From NCBI GenBank assembly GCA_023715185.1, contig JAMCAN010000001.1:1956339-2020338 (forward strand): DNA of 64,000 nucleotides, in the 5' to 3' direction. This document shows, piece by piece, positions 20,278 through 29,501 of this stretch (its first letter is position 1; every line of letters begins with the position of its first letter). The notes under the pieces are model-generated. The model was not told the origin of the DNA. It saw only the letters and a program-made list of their open reading frames with translations, and ran no database searches. Made by a program: the position numbers and the translations under genes. Source of the stretch: Planococcus sp. MER TA 32b (GTDB lineage: Bacteria > Bacillota > Bacilli > Bacillales_A > Planococcaceae).

Positions 20278-20289
20278 AATATCTTCCCC

Positions 20290-20805
20290 TCAATTTCCTT
20301 CATCAATAGAGCGTACGGTCTTCATCATCCATTCCATATTATCTGGAACATCCGATTCTTCTGAGATGGCAGTCATTTTCACGCCGCCTGCGCTGACAAC
20401 TATTTCAATCCAGTCTTCAGCAATCGCTCTCAATGTTGTAAAGCCGAAACGGCCATTCTGTTCGAATGTTTCATCGGCGATCCATTCAACTTCGTCATTC
20501 GCTTTCTGCAAATCATAGAAAAGCCTGCTGTCAGCTGCTTCGTTCGGATTGATGAACAGGACGTAGGAATCGCTGCCTCTAGTTATAATAATATTGTTTT
20601 CATCAGAAGGCTCTTCGATATCGTAGCCGCCAGGCAGATATAATTCCGTCTGTCCCGCGGTTTCGTTGGTCTCCGGCGGCTCTTGTTCAAAAGCCGTGCG
20701 GGTTTCCGAAAGCCCTTCTGCCAATCTCTCTTCAGGAGTCGCCATGCACCCTGCCAATAAAAAAAGGGACAACACAGTTCCTGTGATAAAAACTGACCGT
20801 TTCAC
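20290..20805 (-). CDS. Putative lipoprotein of unknown function
   Basis: 171 residues with a lipoprotein signal peptide: a charged start (MKR), a hydrophobic core and the lipobox LLAGC with C20 as lipidation site. The mature part is acidic, with LYLPGGYDIEEPSDENNII near the start. It lies 12 bases upstream of ytpP in the same direction and is likely cotranscribed. I do not recognise a domain. Confidence 0.82.
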   Translation of the reverse strand: MKRSVFITGTVLSLFLLAGCMATPEERLAEGLSETRTAFEQEPPETNETAGQTELYLPGGYDIEEPSDENNIIITRGSDSYVLFINPNEAADSRLFYDLQKANDEVEWIADETFEQNGRFGFTTLRAIAEDWIEIVVSAGGVKMTAISEESDVPDNMEWMMKTVRSIDEGN

Positions 20806-20865
20806 GCGTCTTCCTCCCCTGCTTTGCTGTCTTCTATTTTAAAGATGTTTCGGGTCACATGCAAC

Positions 20866-21387
20866 TTAACCGATGCCCAGCCTGTATTGTCCGATAAGTA
20901 ATTTGACAATATGCCCGAACATTTCTCCCCTGTTGAGCATGCCTGCTGTCAGGATTCCGATTGCCCCTTTATGGTGGCGGATGCCCGTTTCATCAGCATA
21001 GTCATCCATCACCGGTCCAAGTTCCAAACCTTCTTTCAATTTTTGCGCAATCACATCAGGCAATGGAATTTGCGCGCCTCCGGCAGTATAGACTTTCCCA
21101 TCCGCTGTCGAAAGTGCCCCCCAATTGCAAAGATAGAGCGTGCCCTCAAGTTCATAGACGCCACCTTCAAGGCCCACAGCGAAATCATATCCGCCTTCAA
21201 TCGAAGAAACTGCGCGATTGACAGCTCCCTGACGCGTTTCCTCTATGGAAAATGGCTGTGCCGATACGCCTGAATCCGTTTCGACAGCTGCAATTTCATA
21301 TTGAATCGCAAGTTCAGCAAGACAATCTTCCACTGCTCTGATTTTTGCGGGATTTTTTGATGCGACAACAATTCTGTAATTACCCAT
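20866..21387 (-). CDS. DUF84 (YjjX-like) inosine/xanthosine triphosphatase
   Basis: 173 residues from the ATG at 21387, 9 bases after AAAGGA. The N-terminus VVASKNPAKIRAVEDCL and the SGVSAQPFSIEETRQGAVNRA, GLEGGV and GAIGILTAGMLNRGEMFGHIVK blocks are those of the DUF84/YjjX family, which hydrolyses non-canonical ITP/XTP to protect nucleotide pools. The assignment is by family similarity; substrate choice is not shown by the sequence. Confidence 0.85.
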   Translation of the reverse strand: MGNYRIVVASKNPAKIRAVEDCLAELAIQYEIAAVETDSGVSAQPFSIEETRQGAVNRAVSSIEGGYDFAVGLEGGVYELEGTLYLCNWGALSTADGKVYTAGGAQIPLPDVIAQKLKEGLELGPVMDDYADETGIRHHKGAIGILTAGMLNRGEMFGHIVKLLIGQYRLGIG

Positions 21388-21402
21388 CTGCACTGGTCCT
21401 TT

Positions 21403-21433
21403 CTATAAAAAAAAGTGCCCGAGGGCACTTTTC
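21403..21433 (-). terminator. Terminator of ytoP
   Basis: The stem AAAAGTGCCC / GGGCACTTTT with a T-run of eight on the minus strand, immediately after the ytoP stop. Confidence 0.88.
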
Positions 21434-22505
21434 AGACGTTATTTTTAATCGTTTCCACTGTTGTACGGTCAGCTGATTTCACCAGCTTCACCAATAATTC
21501 CTTCGCAGCGGCGTAATCATCGGTGTGGATGATCGACGATGAAGTATGGATATAACGGGAGCAGATTCCGATTACTGAACTTGGAACCCCTTCGTTTGCC
21601 GTATGCACACGTCCCGCATCCGTTCCGCCTTGTGAAATGAAATACTGGTACGGGATATTATTCGATTCTGCTGTATCGAGAACGAATTCCCGCATGCCGC
21701 GGTGCGTGACCATGCTCTTATCCAAAATGCGCAGGAGAGTTCCCTTGCCCAATTGGCCAAACTCGTTTTTATTGCCGTCAGCGTCATTCGCCGGACTTGC
21801 ATCAAGCGCAAAGAAAATGTCCGGATCGATCATATTTGCAGCCGTCTGCGACCCGCGCAGTCCCACTTCTTCCATGACCGTAGCGCCAGAAAACAATTCG
21901 TTCGGCAGTTTTTCATCTTTCAATTCACGCAATAACTCGATCGCCAAACCACAGCCGTAACGGTTGTCCCAGGCTTTTGCCATGATCTTTTTATCATTTG
22001 CCATTGGAGTGAACGGGCTGTAAGGAATGATCTGCTGTCCCGGACGGACGCCGAACGACAACGCATCTTCTCGATCGTCAGCACCGATATCAATCAGCAT
22101 ATTCTTGATGTCCATCGGTTTGCTGCGCAGTTCTTCACTCAATAAATGCGGCGGAATCGAACCGATTACACCAGGAATCGCTTTATCGCCAGCGATGATT
22201 TCCACCCGTGTGGCCAGCATTACCTGATTCCACCAGCCGCCAAGCGGTTGAAAACGAATCATCCCATTATCAGTAATCTGTGTAACCATGAAGCCGACTT
22301 CATCCATATGGCCAGCCACCATGATGCGCGGCCCATTCTGTTCGCCGTGCTTGACGCCAAAGATGCTGCCGAGATTGTCCTGTATCAATTCATCGGAAAC
22401 AGCACCCAATTCTTTTTTCATGAATTTGCGGACAGCGTGTTCATTGCCTGGCGCGCCGGGCAGCTCTGTTAATGTTTTAAATAATTCTCTCGTTTCATTA
22501 TTCAT
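21432..22505 (-). CDS. ytoP: M42-family glutamyl aminopeptidase-like protein
   Basis: 357-residue metal-dependent aminopeptidase of the M42 (PepA/FrvX) family. Metal-site motifs are visible: [12 protein letters not shown] (first His-Asp), [16 protein letters not shown] (bridging Asp), [14 protein letters not shown] (catalytic Glu pair), [10 protein letters not shown] and the C-terminal SSIIHTDDY. These enzymes form self-compartmentalising dodecamers that trim cytoplasmic peptides. Divergent from ytzB, as in B. subtilis. Confidence 0.93.
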   Translation of the reverse strand: MNNETRELFKTLTELPGAPGNEHAVRKFMKKELGAVSDELIQDNLGSIFGVKHGEQNGPRIMVAGHMDEVGFMVTQITDNGMIRFQPLGGWWNQVMLATRVEIIAGDKAIPGVIGSIPPHLLSEELRSKPMDIKNMLIDIGADDREDALSFGVRPGQQIIPYSPFTPMANDKKIMAKAWDNRYGCGLAIELLRELKDEKLPNELFSGATVMEEVGLRGSQTAANMIDPDIFFALDASPANDADGNKNEFGQLGKGTLLRILDKSMVTHRGMREFVLDTAESNNIPYQYFISQGGTDAGRVHTANEGVPSSVIGICSRYIHTSSSIIHTDDYAAAKELLVKLVKSADRTTVETIKNNV

Positions 22506-22640
22506 GATACAACTTCCTCCTAAATGAAATGCCTTTATCCAGTTTAGAGCTTTTTTCAGTTTATTTCCACTTTTTTATTTCGAAAATCGAAAGGAAGGAA
22601 ATAAAGACGTTGCTATCATTTCTCGTTTATTTATTAGTTA

Positions 22641-22649
22641 TGGTACAAT
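22641..22649 (+). promoter_or_regulatory. Extended -10 promoter of ytzB
   Basis: TGGTACAAT lies 29 bases before the TTG start of ytzB. No clear -35 box. Confidence 0.5.
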
Positions 22650-22677
22650 TTAGCCAGTAAGTATAGGAGGGATCTAA

Positions 22678-22992
22678 TTGAAAAATCGTGATTTATTGAT
22701 CGGCTTCGCTACAGGAGTAGCTGCAACATTTGTCGTCAAAGAATTGGTTGACCGCAACCAGAAGCTCTACCCGGCAGATGAAGTATTGAAGCAAGTGAAG
22801 AATTCGTTTAAAGAAGAAGGTCCGATTGACGGTTCATGGATCTACATGAAAACAGAACCTTATACACAGCACGCAATTACGACGGATGTCTACAAAGGCG
22901 GCATCACTCGCCACCGCAACGATGAACTCGAGCAATTCGAATTCATGGCGGACGCTTTCACCGGCGCCGTTGTAGAAGTTTCAAAAGTCTAA
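22678..22992 (+). CDS. ytzB: YtzB-like small PepSY-type protein
   Basis: 104 residues starting with TTG, supported by TAGGAGGG 5 bases upstream. The N-terminal hydrophobic segment (about 6-22, LIGFATGVAATFVVKEL) probably anchors the protein. The rest resembles a PepSY-like beta-rich domain (GSWIYMKTEPYTQHAITTDVYKGGIT). Divergent from the M42 peptidase. A peptidase-related role is only suggested by this pairing. Confidence 0.88.
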   Translation: MKNRDLLIGFATGVAATFVVKELVDRNQKLYPADEVLKQVKNSFKEEGPIDGSWIYMKTEPYTQHAITTDVYKGGITRHRNDELEQFEFMADAFTGAVVEVSKV

Positions 22993-23012
22993 AATCACAC
23001 GACTGTTTCCAT

Positions 23013-23055
23013 CTGCAGGCATGCGCGAGAACTTCCGCGAGCCTGCAGTTTTTAT
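23013..23055 (+). terminator. Terminator of ytzB
   Basis: The stem CTGCAGGC / GCCTGCAG with an inner GCGCG/CGCGA-like pairing is followed by TTTTTATTT. Confidence 0.8.
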
Positions 23056-23092
23056 TTCCCTAAAAATTCAGTGAAAGTCCAGGTGGATGAAG

Positions 23093-23652
23093 ATGAAATT
23101 TGTTCTGCTGTTCGGTCCCCAGGCAGTCGGCAAAATGACTGTCGGCCAGGAATTGGCGAAAATAACCGATTTGAAATTATTGCACAATCACATGACCATC
23201 GATTTGCTGGAACCGTTTTTCGGCTTTGAACCGGAAATGTGGAAACTGTCCACCCTGTTCCGCGAAGAAATTTTCAGCGCCTTCGCAAAGAGTGATCGGT
23301 ACGGCATGATTTTTACATACGTTTGGACTTTCGACCAGCAGGAAGACTGGGATTTCGTCAACAGGACACCTGCGCGATTTTCCAGGCGCAAGGCGCGGAC
23401 ATCTGCTTTGTCGAACTGGAAGCCGAGTTGGATGAAAGGCTCATGAGAAATAAAACCTCCAACCGCCTCGAACATAAGCTGACAAAAAGAGATACCGCTT
23501 CTTCCGAGGAAGAGATGGTCCATTCCAATAAAATCTACCGGTTGAATTCCTATGAAAATGAAATTCAGGCTGAAAATTATTTGCGCCTGAAAAATTCGAG
23601 TGTCAGTCCAGAGAGAGCCGCGGTTATGATCAAAGAGCATTTTGGGTTGTAA
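23093..23652 (+). pseudogene. Frameshifted P-loop kinase-like gene
   Basis: The N-terminal part (from the ATG at 23093, 6 bases after AGGTGG) reads MKFVLLFGPQAVGKMTVGQE with a Walker A GPQAVGKM, and is intact to about 23360. The homologous C-terminal part (CAIFQAQGADICFVELEAE, RLEHKLTKRD, YRLNSYENE) continues in another frame from about 23365 to the TAA at 23650-23652. A one-base loss (or two-base gain) near 23362-23372 explains both. It resembles small shikimate-kinase-like AAA proteins of Bacillales. Either a recent pseudogene or a sequencing error; no other damage is seen. Confidence 0.8.
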
Positions 23653-23696
23653 GGATGCTATTGGCGGTATTTTAGAAACGTGAGTGAAAGTATAGT

Positions 23697-23725
23697 GAGG
23701 GCTCCCTTTTTGGGAGTCTTTTTAA
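23697..23725 (+). terminator. Terminator after the kinase-like pseudogene
   Basis: The stem GGGCTCCC / GGGAGTC followed by TTTTTAATTT. Confidence 0.75.
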
Positions 23726-23761
23726 TTTGGTAATATAAGTAATTTGTTGGCTGTGGGTTTT

Positions 23762-23833
23762 GGGGTGCGGGTTGAATCGTTCGGGGTGCGGCTGGATCAC
23801 TTTGGGGTGCGGGTTAAACCATCTGAGGTGCGG
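23762..23833. repeat. Four-copy 21-bp-phased word array (GGGGTGCGG)
   Basis: The word GGGGTGCGG (last copy GAGGTGCGG) occurs at 23762, 23783, 23804 and 23825, exactly 21 bases apart, with unrelated 12-base spacers. It lies between the terminator of the upstream plus-strand gene and the terminator of the minus-strand ytnP. Confidence 0.85.
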
Positions 23834-23885
23834 GTAGCTAAAAATCAGTTCAAATAAATAAAATATTTTCCAATATTTTATTTCC

Positions 23886-23977
23886 AGTTGCGCGATTTTA
23901 GCTTTTAGTTGCGGAATTCACCACATTAGTTGCGGTTGGAAGACAATTAGTTGCGGAAATTCCCAATTTAGTTGCGG
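23886..23977. repeat. Five-copy 21-bp-phased word array (AGTTGCGG)
   Basis: AGTTGCGG (first copy AGTTGCGC) occurs at 23886, 23907, 23928, 23949 and 23970, exactly 21 bases apart. Copies two to five are preceded by TT. Spacers differ. It lies in the same convergent spacer as the GGGGTGCGG array, with an AT-rich segment between them. Confidence 0.87.
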
Positions 23978-23996
23978 TTGGCATCCTCCCTCCACA

Positions 23997-24025
23997 ATAA
24001 AAAAGCACCGCCAAAGCGGTGCCTC
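23997..24025 (-). terminator. Terminator of ytnP
   Basis: The stem GGCACCGC / GCGGTGCC with a T-run on the minus strand. Confidence 0.88.
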
Positions 24026-24034
24026 CCTCAAAAA

Positions 24035-24889
24035 TCAGATATTCTTCTCTTTATATTGCAGCGACTCGACGATCTCTTTGCCGTCCTTGCTCCATTTCAG
24101 CAGACGGTAATAAGCGTCGTGATAGAACGAGAAATAATAGCCGTTCTCCAGAGCCTCTTTCATCAGACGTTCTTTCGCATAAATCGAATCCATCGGATAA
24201 TCGTCATAAGCCAAGACCCAGAGCGGATTCTGGTGGGCATGGGTCGGCATGATATCGCCCATGTGAAGGATCGTTTCCCCGCCGCTTTCCAGTTTGATGA
24301 CAGCATGGCCATCTGAATGTCCGCCTGTGTGGGTCATCGTTATTGCGCCGAACAGCGTCAGCTCACCTTCGAATGTTTCCACCTGATGCTGGACCGGCTC
24401 CCAATTTTCTTTCCAATAGGTGTTGCGTGAGCGTATATTCGGATTCCGCATTTCATTCCACTCGACTGCCGAAACATGGATTTTAGCATTCGGGAATGCA
24501 GAAATATATTCTTCACCCTGCTTTTCAGTCAAGCCGGCCGCATGGTCGCCGTGCAGGTGCGTCATCAGGACCGTATCGATATCAGTTGCAGACAATCCGA
24601 GTTCCTCTAAATTCCTGTTCAATGAAGACTCTGCTGACACCCCAAGATTCCGCTTCTGCCGATCAGTCAATTTCCCGTCGCCCAGGCCGCTGTCAACCAG
24701 GATATTATGGCCGTCAAATTGAATTAGAATCGGATGCGTCGGCAACTCGATATTATTCTTTTCATCAACCGGGTAGCGTTTTGACCATACCACTTTCGGC
24801 ACTACACCGAACATTGTGCCCCCATCAAGATTCGTCGTGCCCCCATCGAGCCAAGTCAGCTTCATTTCATGAAAATCAAATCTCTCCAT
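24035..24889 (-). CDS. ytnP: YtnP-like metallo-beta-lactamase-fold lactonase
   Basis: 284 residues. The metallo-beta-lactamase zinc motif HxHxDH is HLHGDH (H111, H113, D115, H116). Further metal ligands fall in HTGGHSDGH and the FYHDAY block. Close in layout to B. subtilis YtnP, a lactonase that degrades the N-acyl-homoserine-lactone- and streptomycete-type signalling lactones. AAGGGG precedes the ATG. The substrate here is inferred from the family. Confidence 0.92.
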   Translation of the reverse strand: MERFDFHEMKLTWLDGGTTNLDGGTMFGVVPKVVWSKRYPVDEKNNIELPTHPILIQFDGHNILVDSGLGDGKLTDRQKRNLGVSAESSLNRNLEELGLSATDIDTVLMTHLHGDHAAGLTEKQGEEYISAFPNAKIHVSAVEWNEMRNPNIRSRNTYWKENWEPVQHQVETFEGELTLFGAITMTHTGGHSDGHAVIKLESGGETILHMGDIMPTHAHQNPLWVLAYDDYPMDSIYAKERLMKEALENGYYFSFYHDAYYRLLKWSKDGKEIVESLQYKEKNI

Positions 24890-24914
24890 TATCCCATCCC
24901 CTTCAGCTTACGAA

Positions 24915-25562
24915 TTATGAATTGTATTGTGCTTCCATCCGGTAAATCGGCTGGCCTTTTTTCATGAACTTCTCTTCGTATTCAGTCATGATGTTCCATT
25001 CAGGTTCATTGGCATGCAGATCCAGTGAAACATCCTTCAGCAGCATCCCATATTCCGAGATGCTCATAAGTGAATACTCGAAAAGTCCGCGGTTGTCCGT
25101 CTTGAAATGGATTTCCCCATTCTTCGGCAATACTGTTTCATATAATTTCAAAAATGATTCATGTGTCAGGCGCCGTTTTGCATGGCGTGTTTTTGGCCAT
25201 GGATCGGAAAAGTTCAAATACAGGCGGTCAACTTCATTTTTTTCAAAGAAAGTTTCCATCTCCTGTGCGTTGACACGCAATAATCGAAGATTCGGAATGC
25301 CGTTTTCCTGCTCCAGCACCGTTTGGAGCGCCGTGACAATCACGCTGTCGAATAATTCGATGCCGATGTAATTTATATCAGGGTTGGCCATCGCCATTCC
25401 TGTGATAAAACGGCCTTTGCCGCTCCCAGCTTCAATATGCAGCGGATTCGAATTGCCGAACTCCTCTTTCCACTTGCCTTTCAGTTTTTGCGGTTCCGGA
25501 ATTACGATTTCCGGATGGGCTTCGATCAATTCCGCTGCCCATGGTTTATATCTTGCTCTCAT
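24915..25562 (-). CDS. trmB: tRNA (guanine-N7)-methyltransferase
   Basis: S-adenosylmethionine-dependent enzyme that makes m7G46 in the variable loop of tRNAs. 215 residues. SAM-binding motif [15 protein letters not shown], then [10 protein letters not shown], and the family signature [33 protein letters not shown] lies before the ATG. Clustered with ytnP and ytlR on the minus strand. Confidence 0.95.
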   Translation of the reverse strand: MRARYKPWAAELIEAHPEIVIPEPQKLKGKWKEEFGNSNPLHIEAGSGKGRFITGMAMANPDINYIGIELFDSVIVTALQTVLEQENGIPNLRLLRVNAQEMETFFEKNEVDRLYLNFSDPWPKTRHAKRRLTHESFLKLYETVLPKNGEIHFKTDNRGLFEYSLMSISEYGMLLKDVSLDLHANEPEWNIMTEYEEKFMKKGQPIYRMEAQYNS

Positions 25563-25580
25563 TTTTTCTTCCTCTTTCTA

Positions 25581-26492
25581 TCATTTATTTACAGAATGCC
25601 AGTCATTCGCACTGACTGAATAGCTGATGCTGCGATTTTCTGGTGTACGGCCGGCACTGTCGCCGTCTACATGGCGATATACCGGCTGATCCGCTGTCAA
25701 TGAAAACCTCGAACTTTTCAGCTGATGGACTTCCTTGAACCGCAGATGCTTCCCGCTGAATACCGTACCAAAAACCAGCAGCAGTTTCAATCGGGAAAGG
25801 CGGTTGACCACAGTCAGCTCCAATATGCCATCATCCGGTACAGAATTCGGCGAGATTTTCATGCCGCCGCCAAAATAAGGCTGATTGCTTACCGTGGCAA
25901 ACCAGACTTTATCATAATGGACCGCTTCTCCGTCTTGTTCGACCGTAAGCCGGAACAGCCGGAATCTCAGCAAAGTGACAATGACATACACCAGATAAAC
26001 CAGTTTTCCCATCCCGATTTTATTGAGCCATCGCTTGACCTTTGAGCGATTGACCTTCACCGAAATTTCCGCGTCGAAGCCGATGCCTGTGCTGCTGACA
26101 AACTGGTATGGCCTGCCGTCGGCAAATTCACCGAGATCTTTTCTGCTGCTCACCGGATTCACCACAAAAGCCGCAATTTCTCCGGCATCTTCAAATGAAT
26201 GGAAGCCGCGGCCAAAATCATTGCCGGATCCGGCTGCAATTGAACCGACAATAACTTGCGGCGCTCCTGCAGCACCGGCAATCACTTCCCGTAAAGTGCC
26301 GTCTCCACCGAAACCGATTACCAGAACGGGCTCTGGAGAAATATGCAATTCGCGCACCAGTTCGGTGGCATGCCCGCTATACCGGCTGACAGCCAATTCA
26401 AATGGAAATTCGATGGTCTCTTTGAATTTCAGCCACTTCTTCATGGCATTGCCATTGCCCGCAACCGGATTAATGATGAATATCGTTCTCAT
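25581..26492 (-). CDS. ytlR: Diacylglycerol kinase-family lipid kinase YtlR
   Basis: 303 residues from the ATG at 26492 (MRTIFIINPVAGNGNAMKKW), which aligns with the conserved DAGK N-terminus and has AAGG before it; the longer frame adds an unconserved leader. The catalytic-domain ATP motif is VIGFGGDGTLREVIAGA, with GSIAAGSGNDFGRGF following. The family phosphorylates diacylglycerol or related lipids; B. subtilis YtlR is uncharacterised. trmB starts 18 bases after its stop. Confidence 0.9.
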   Translation of the reverse strand: MRTIFIINPVAGNGNAMKKWLKFKETIEFPFELAVSRYSGHATELVRELHISPEPVLVIGFGGDGTLREVIAGAAGAPQVIVGSIAAGSGNDFGRGFHSFEDAGEIAAFVVNPVSSRKDLGEFADGRPYQFVSSTGIGFDAEISVKVNRSKVKRWLNKIGMGKLVYLVYVIVTLLRFRLFRLTVEQDGEAVHYDKVWFATVSNQPYFGGGMKISPNSVPDDGILELTVVNRLSRLKLLLVFGTVFSGKHLRFKEVHQLKSSRFSLTADQPVYRHVDGDSAGRTPENRSISYSVSANDWHSVNK

Positions 26493-26514
26493 AAGACCTT
26501 GCCCATTGGCGCAA

Positions 26515-27054
26515 TCATACGCCATCCTTCAATTTATAATTTTGTACTGCAATATAGCGCGGCGTTTGGACCGGTTCAATCTGGAACAAGCTGAACTCCC
26601 CGACTTCAAAACGGCCAGTCTCAAGCTCTGGAATCCCATTCCACGGCTCATTGCCCGCCCATTTATTCGCAAGGGTTATATGCGGTACAAACGGTTTATT
26701 GTCCGGGCTCAATTGAAATCCTTTTAGGATATCCCTTATCTTCAGCTGCAGTCTGTTCAGTGAATCATTTTCTTCTGTTGCCGCATATACCACTCTCGGG
26801 CGTTCCATTTTTCCGAAATACCCCGTTCCTGCAATATCCACCGAAAAGGAACCATGCGCCACTTCCTCCAAAGCTTTTGCCACTTCACCGATTTCATCAT
26901 GCGGATCGCCGCCGAGAAACAGCAGTGTAATGTGAAGATCTTCCGCCACCGGCAGCCGTTTATGGCTGGACAGGTTCCAGGAATCGCGCTGTTCCACAAG
27001 AGAACGAGCAGTCGTCAGCGGTATTTTTATCCCTATAAAATAATGGTTAACCAT
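26515..27054 (-). CDS. thpR: RNA 2',3'-cyclic phosphodiesterase (LigT/ThpR)
   Basis: 2H phosphoesterase of 179 residues with the two HxT motifs: HITLLFLGG (H41-T43) and HITLANK in the second half. The start at 27054 lies 8 bases after AAGAGG; two closer upstream starts overlap the ribosome site. Opens 2',3'-cyclic phosphate ends of RNA and can ligate 2'-5' in vitro. Followed by ytlR, with 22 bases between. Confidence 0.9.
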   Translation of the reverse strand: MVNHYFIGIKIPLTTARSLVEQRDSWNLSSHKRLPVAEDLHITLLFLGGDPHDEIGEVAKALEEVAHGSFSVDIAGTGYFGKMERPRVVYAATEENDSLNRLQLKIRDILKGFQLSPDNKPFVPHITLANKWAGNEPWNGIPELETGRFEVGEFSLFQIEPVQTPRYIAVQNYKLKDGV

Positions 27055-27144
27055 CTGCATCACCTCTTATCAGTTTACCATTTATCCTTTATTAACGGTC
27101 ACTATGATTTTCACTGAAATAAACACTTTAACTATGTAAACGCA

Positions 27145-27182
27145 AAAAACAGCAGCCGAAAAAAGATCGGCCACTGTTTTTG
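27145..27182 (-). terminator. Terminator of dat
   Basis: The minus-strand stem AAAACAGTGGCCGAT / CGGCTGCTGTTTT, imperfect, is followed by a T-run just past the dat stop. Confidence 0.75.
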
Positions 27183-27191
27183 TCAATATGA

Positions 27192-28043
27192 TTATTGCAC
27201 TTCCACACCCAGGTTTAATTGGGCTTCGAAAGCCTGCTGCAGCTTTTCAGTCAATGGGCCACGTTCGCCATTCCCGATTTTGAAGCCGTCGAGTTCTGTA
27301 AGCGGAATGATTTCGGCTGTCGTGGATGACATGAAGAACTCGTCCATTTCAAGCGCCTGCTCTTTCGTCATCGGCGTTTCTTGTACAGTTATCCCAGCCT
27401 CATCACACAGTCCAAGGATGGTTCTTCTCGTAATGCCATCCAAGATCAGGTTTGTGGCAGGATGCGTATATAATACCCCATCTTTGATCCCGTACATATT
27501 GGAAGATGATCCTTCCGTAATGATTTCACCGCGGTGCAGAACTGCTTCGTAGCAGCCGTCTTCATAAGCTTCCTGTTTCGCCAGGACATTCCCGAGCAAA
27601 TTCAAACTCTTGATGTCGCATCTGAGCCAGCGCATGTCTTCGATGAATTTGGCACGGGCACCGTTTCTCATCAATTCCACCGGACGTTCAACTGTTTTTG
27701 TGTAGCCAACCATAACCGGTGTACTGTCTGCAGGGAATTGATGCTGGCGTACGCACGAGCCGCGAGTGATCTGGACATATACCTGTCCGTTATTGATTTC
27801 ATTTTTTTCCACCAGGTCGTACATCAGTTTGTGGAAAACATCTTTTGTATACGGCACCACAATTTTCACTTTTTCGGCGCTTGCGTAAAAGCGGTCAATA
27901 TGTTCTTTTGCTGTATAAAGATCGCCATTATATACACGGATCACTTCATAGACCCCGTCGCCGAATTGATATCCGCGGTCCTCTTTTGATATCTTCAGCT
28001 CATCTTCCTGTATAAACTCATCGTTGTGTAAGATCCATTCCAT
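27192..28043 (-). CDS. dat: D-alanine aminotransferase
   Basis: PLP-dependent fold-type IV transaminase that converts D-alanine and 2-oxoglutarate to D-glutamate and pyruvate, feeding peptidoglycan. 283 residues from the ATG at 28043, 7 bases after AGAGGG, giving the standard N-terminus with the PLP lysine at K145 (CDIKSLNLLGN). EGSSSNMYGI and the ILDGITRR phosphate-binding region are present. The longer frame adds 16 unconserved residues. Preceded by pepV. Confidence 0.94.
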   Translation of the reverse strand: MEWILHNDEFIQEDELKISKEDRGYQFGDGVYEVIRVYNGDLYTAKEHIDRFYASAEKVKIVVPYTKDVFHKLMYDLVEKNEINNGQVYVQITRGSCVRQHQFPADSTPVMVGYTKTVERPVELMRNGARAKFIEDMRWLRCDIKSLNLLGNVLAKQEAYEDGCYEAVLHRGEIITEGSSSNMYGIKDGVLYTHPATNLILDGITRRTILGLCDEAGITVQETPMTKEQALEMDEFFMSSTTAEIIPLTELDGFKIGNGERGPLTEKLQQAFEAQLNLGVEVQ

Positions 28044-28121
28044 GTCCAATCCCTCTTTCGCTTCTGTTAGTGTTTTTTCCTGATGAATCAATAAACTCTT
28101 TATCCTTGCTGAATTGCTGAT

Positions 28122-29501
28122 CTACTCTTTTTTATTGCACGCCAGCTGATAAATTGCTTCCGCGTATATCGCCACCGCTTTTGTCAGGTTTTCGATATCC
28201 ACAAATTCATCCAGCTGATGGGCGACATCTTTCTCGCCCGGGAACAGCATGCCGAATGCGACGCCTTTATCCATTACTCTTGCGTAGGTGCCGCCTCCGA
28301 TAGCCAGCAGCTCCGCTTTATCGCCGGTCTGCTTTTCATAAGCATCCTGCAGCGTCTTGATGAATGGATCCTTTTCATCGACATAATGAGGTTTTGAATT
28401 GGAATGGATGTTCATCGAAAAGCCTTCCGCATGAAAATCACCCATCTTATCATCAAAAGGATAGGAAATTGAATAGCGCATGCTTACTTCAAGTTTTCCC
28501 CCTTTGGCTCTTTCAAAACGCATAATTCCTGCATTGAATGTCGTGTCTCCGGAAGCATCATCCGCGAAAGCAAGTCCGAACGACTTGCCGCGTGTATCAC
28601 CATAAAACTTATCAGCAATAAATCCCGTAAACACCTGGCCTTCACCGGTCAGATGCTCTTTCAGGAACAATGCGAGCATGACGCCGGCATTGATGCCATC
28701 GTCCGGCTCCATTGCATGCGCCGCTTTGCCGCGAACGGTCAACTTCACCTTGCCGTCTTCTTCAATTGCTGAAAAAGCAAGATCGTGTTCAGCTGTAAAC
28801 TTTTCGAATTCAGTCCGCCAATCAGACAATGAGCCTTCCACTGCCGCTTCAGCGATGTCAGGCACCATATTCGTCCGGTCGCCGGATCTGAATGAGATCA
28901 ATTGATCTTCCTTGCCGGAATAGACCTGTGAAAAAACCAAAGCCGCGATTCCTTTTTCCGCATTGATAATCGGGAAATCAGCATCAGGCGCGAATGCCAT
29001 TGTCGGCATTTCTTCCTTCTGGAAATAGTTTTCAACACAGCGGAAGCCGCTTTCCTCATCGGTTCCGATAATAAGCCGTACACGTTTATTGAACTCGCAG
29101 CCTGCATCTTTGACCATATTCAAAGCGGTCCACGCTGCAATCGTCGGCCCTTTATCATCGATCGCCCCGCGGCCGAATAATTTGCCGTCTTCAATCACGC
29201 CGCCAAAAGGATCCTTAGTCCACCCTTCACCGGTCGGAACCACATCGACGTGTCCGAGGATTCCCAGCAATTCCTCCCCTGAGCCGATCTCCAGGTGTCC
29301 AGCTATATTATCGACATTCTTAACTTTATAGCCATTTTCATGGCCTTTATCCAAAAACCAGTCCAATGCCCTTTTCACTTCTTTGCCAAAAGGCGCATCC
29401 GGCGCTGCATCATCGCTTAATATGCTGGGTATCGCAATCAGTTCCTGCAATTCCCTCAGCATGCTTTCCTGTCTTTTCTCCGCTTCCAACTGCCAATCCA
29501 T
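28122..29501 (-). CDS. pepV: Xaa-His dipeptidase PepV (M20)
   Basis: 459-residue di-zinc M20 peptidase that cleaves dipeptides in the cytoplasm. Metal and catalytic motifs are GILGHVDVVPTGEGW, GRGAIDDKGPTIAAW (bridging Asp) and IGTDEESGFRC (catalytic Glu). The PepV lid domain and the C-terminal GGGTYAR motif follow. Equivalent to B. subtilis ytjP. Confidence 0.93.
   Translation of the reverse strand: MDWQLEAEKRQESMLRELQELIAIPSILSDDAAPDAPFGKEVKRALDWFLDKGHENGYKVKNVDNIAGHLEIGSGEELLGILGHVDVVPTGEGWTKDPFGGVIEDGKLFGRGAIDDKGPTIAAWTALNMVKDAGCEFNKRVRLIIGTDEESGFRCVENYFQKEEMPTMAFAPDADFPIINAEKGIAALVFSQVYSGKEDQLISFRSGDRTNMVPDIAEAAVEGSLSDWRTEFEKFTAEHDLAFSAIEEDGKVKLTVRGKAAHAMEPDDGINAGVMLALFLKEHLTGEGQVFTGFIADKFYGDTRGKSFGLAFADDASGDTTFNAGIMRFERAKGGKLEVSMRYSISYPFDDKMGDFHAEGFSMNIHSNSKPHYVDEKDPFIKTLQDAYEKQTGDKAELLAIGGGTYARVMDKGVAFGMLFPGEKDVAHQLDEFVDIENLTKAVAIYAEAIYQLACNKKE

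Noticed and set aside
23744..23857. Open frame across the GGGGTGCGG array encoding FGVR-type heptapeptides
   Set aside because: No ribosome site or plausible start, only about 38 codons, and the sister array at 34.4 kb has a step that is not a multiple of three.
23762..23977. Short direct repeats with spacers, resembling a CRISPR array
   Set aside because: The repeated words are only 8-10 bases with 11-13-base spacers, there is no dyad repeat of 24-37 bases, and no cas gene occurs in the window.
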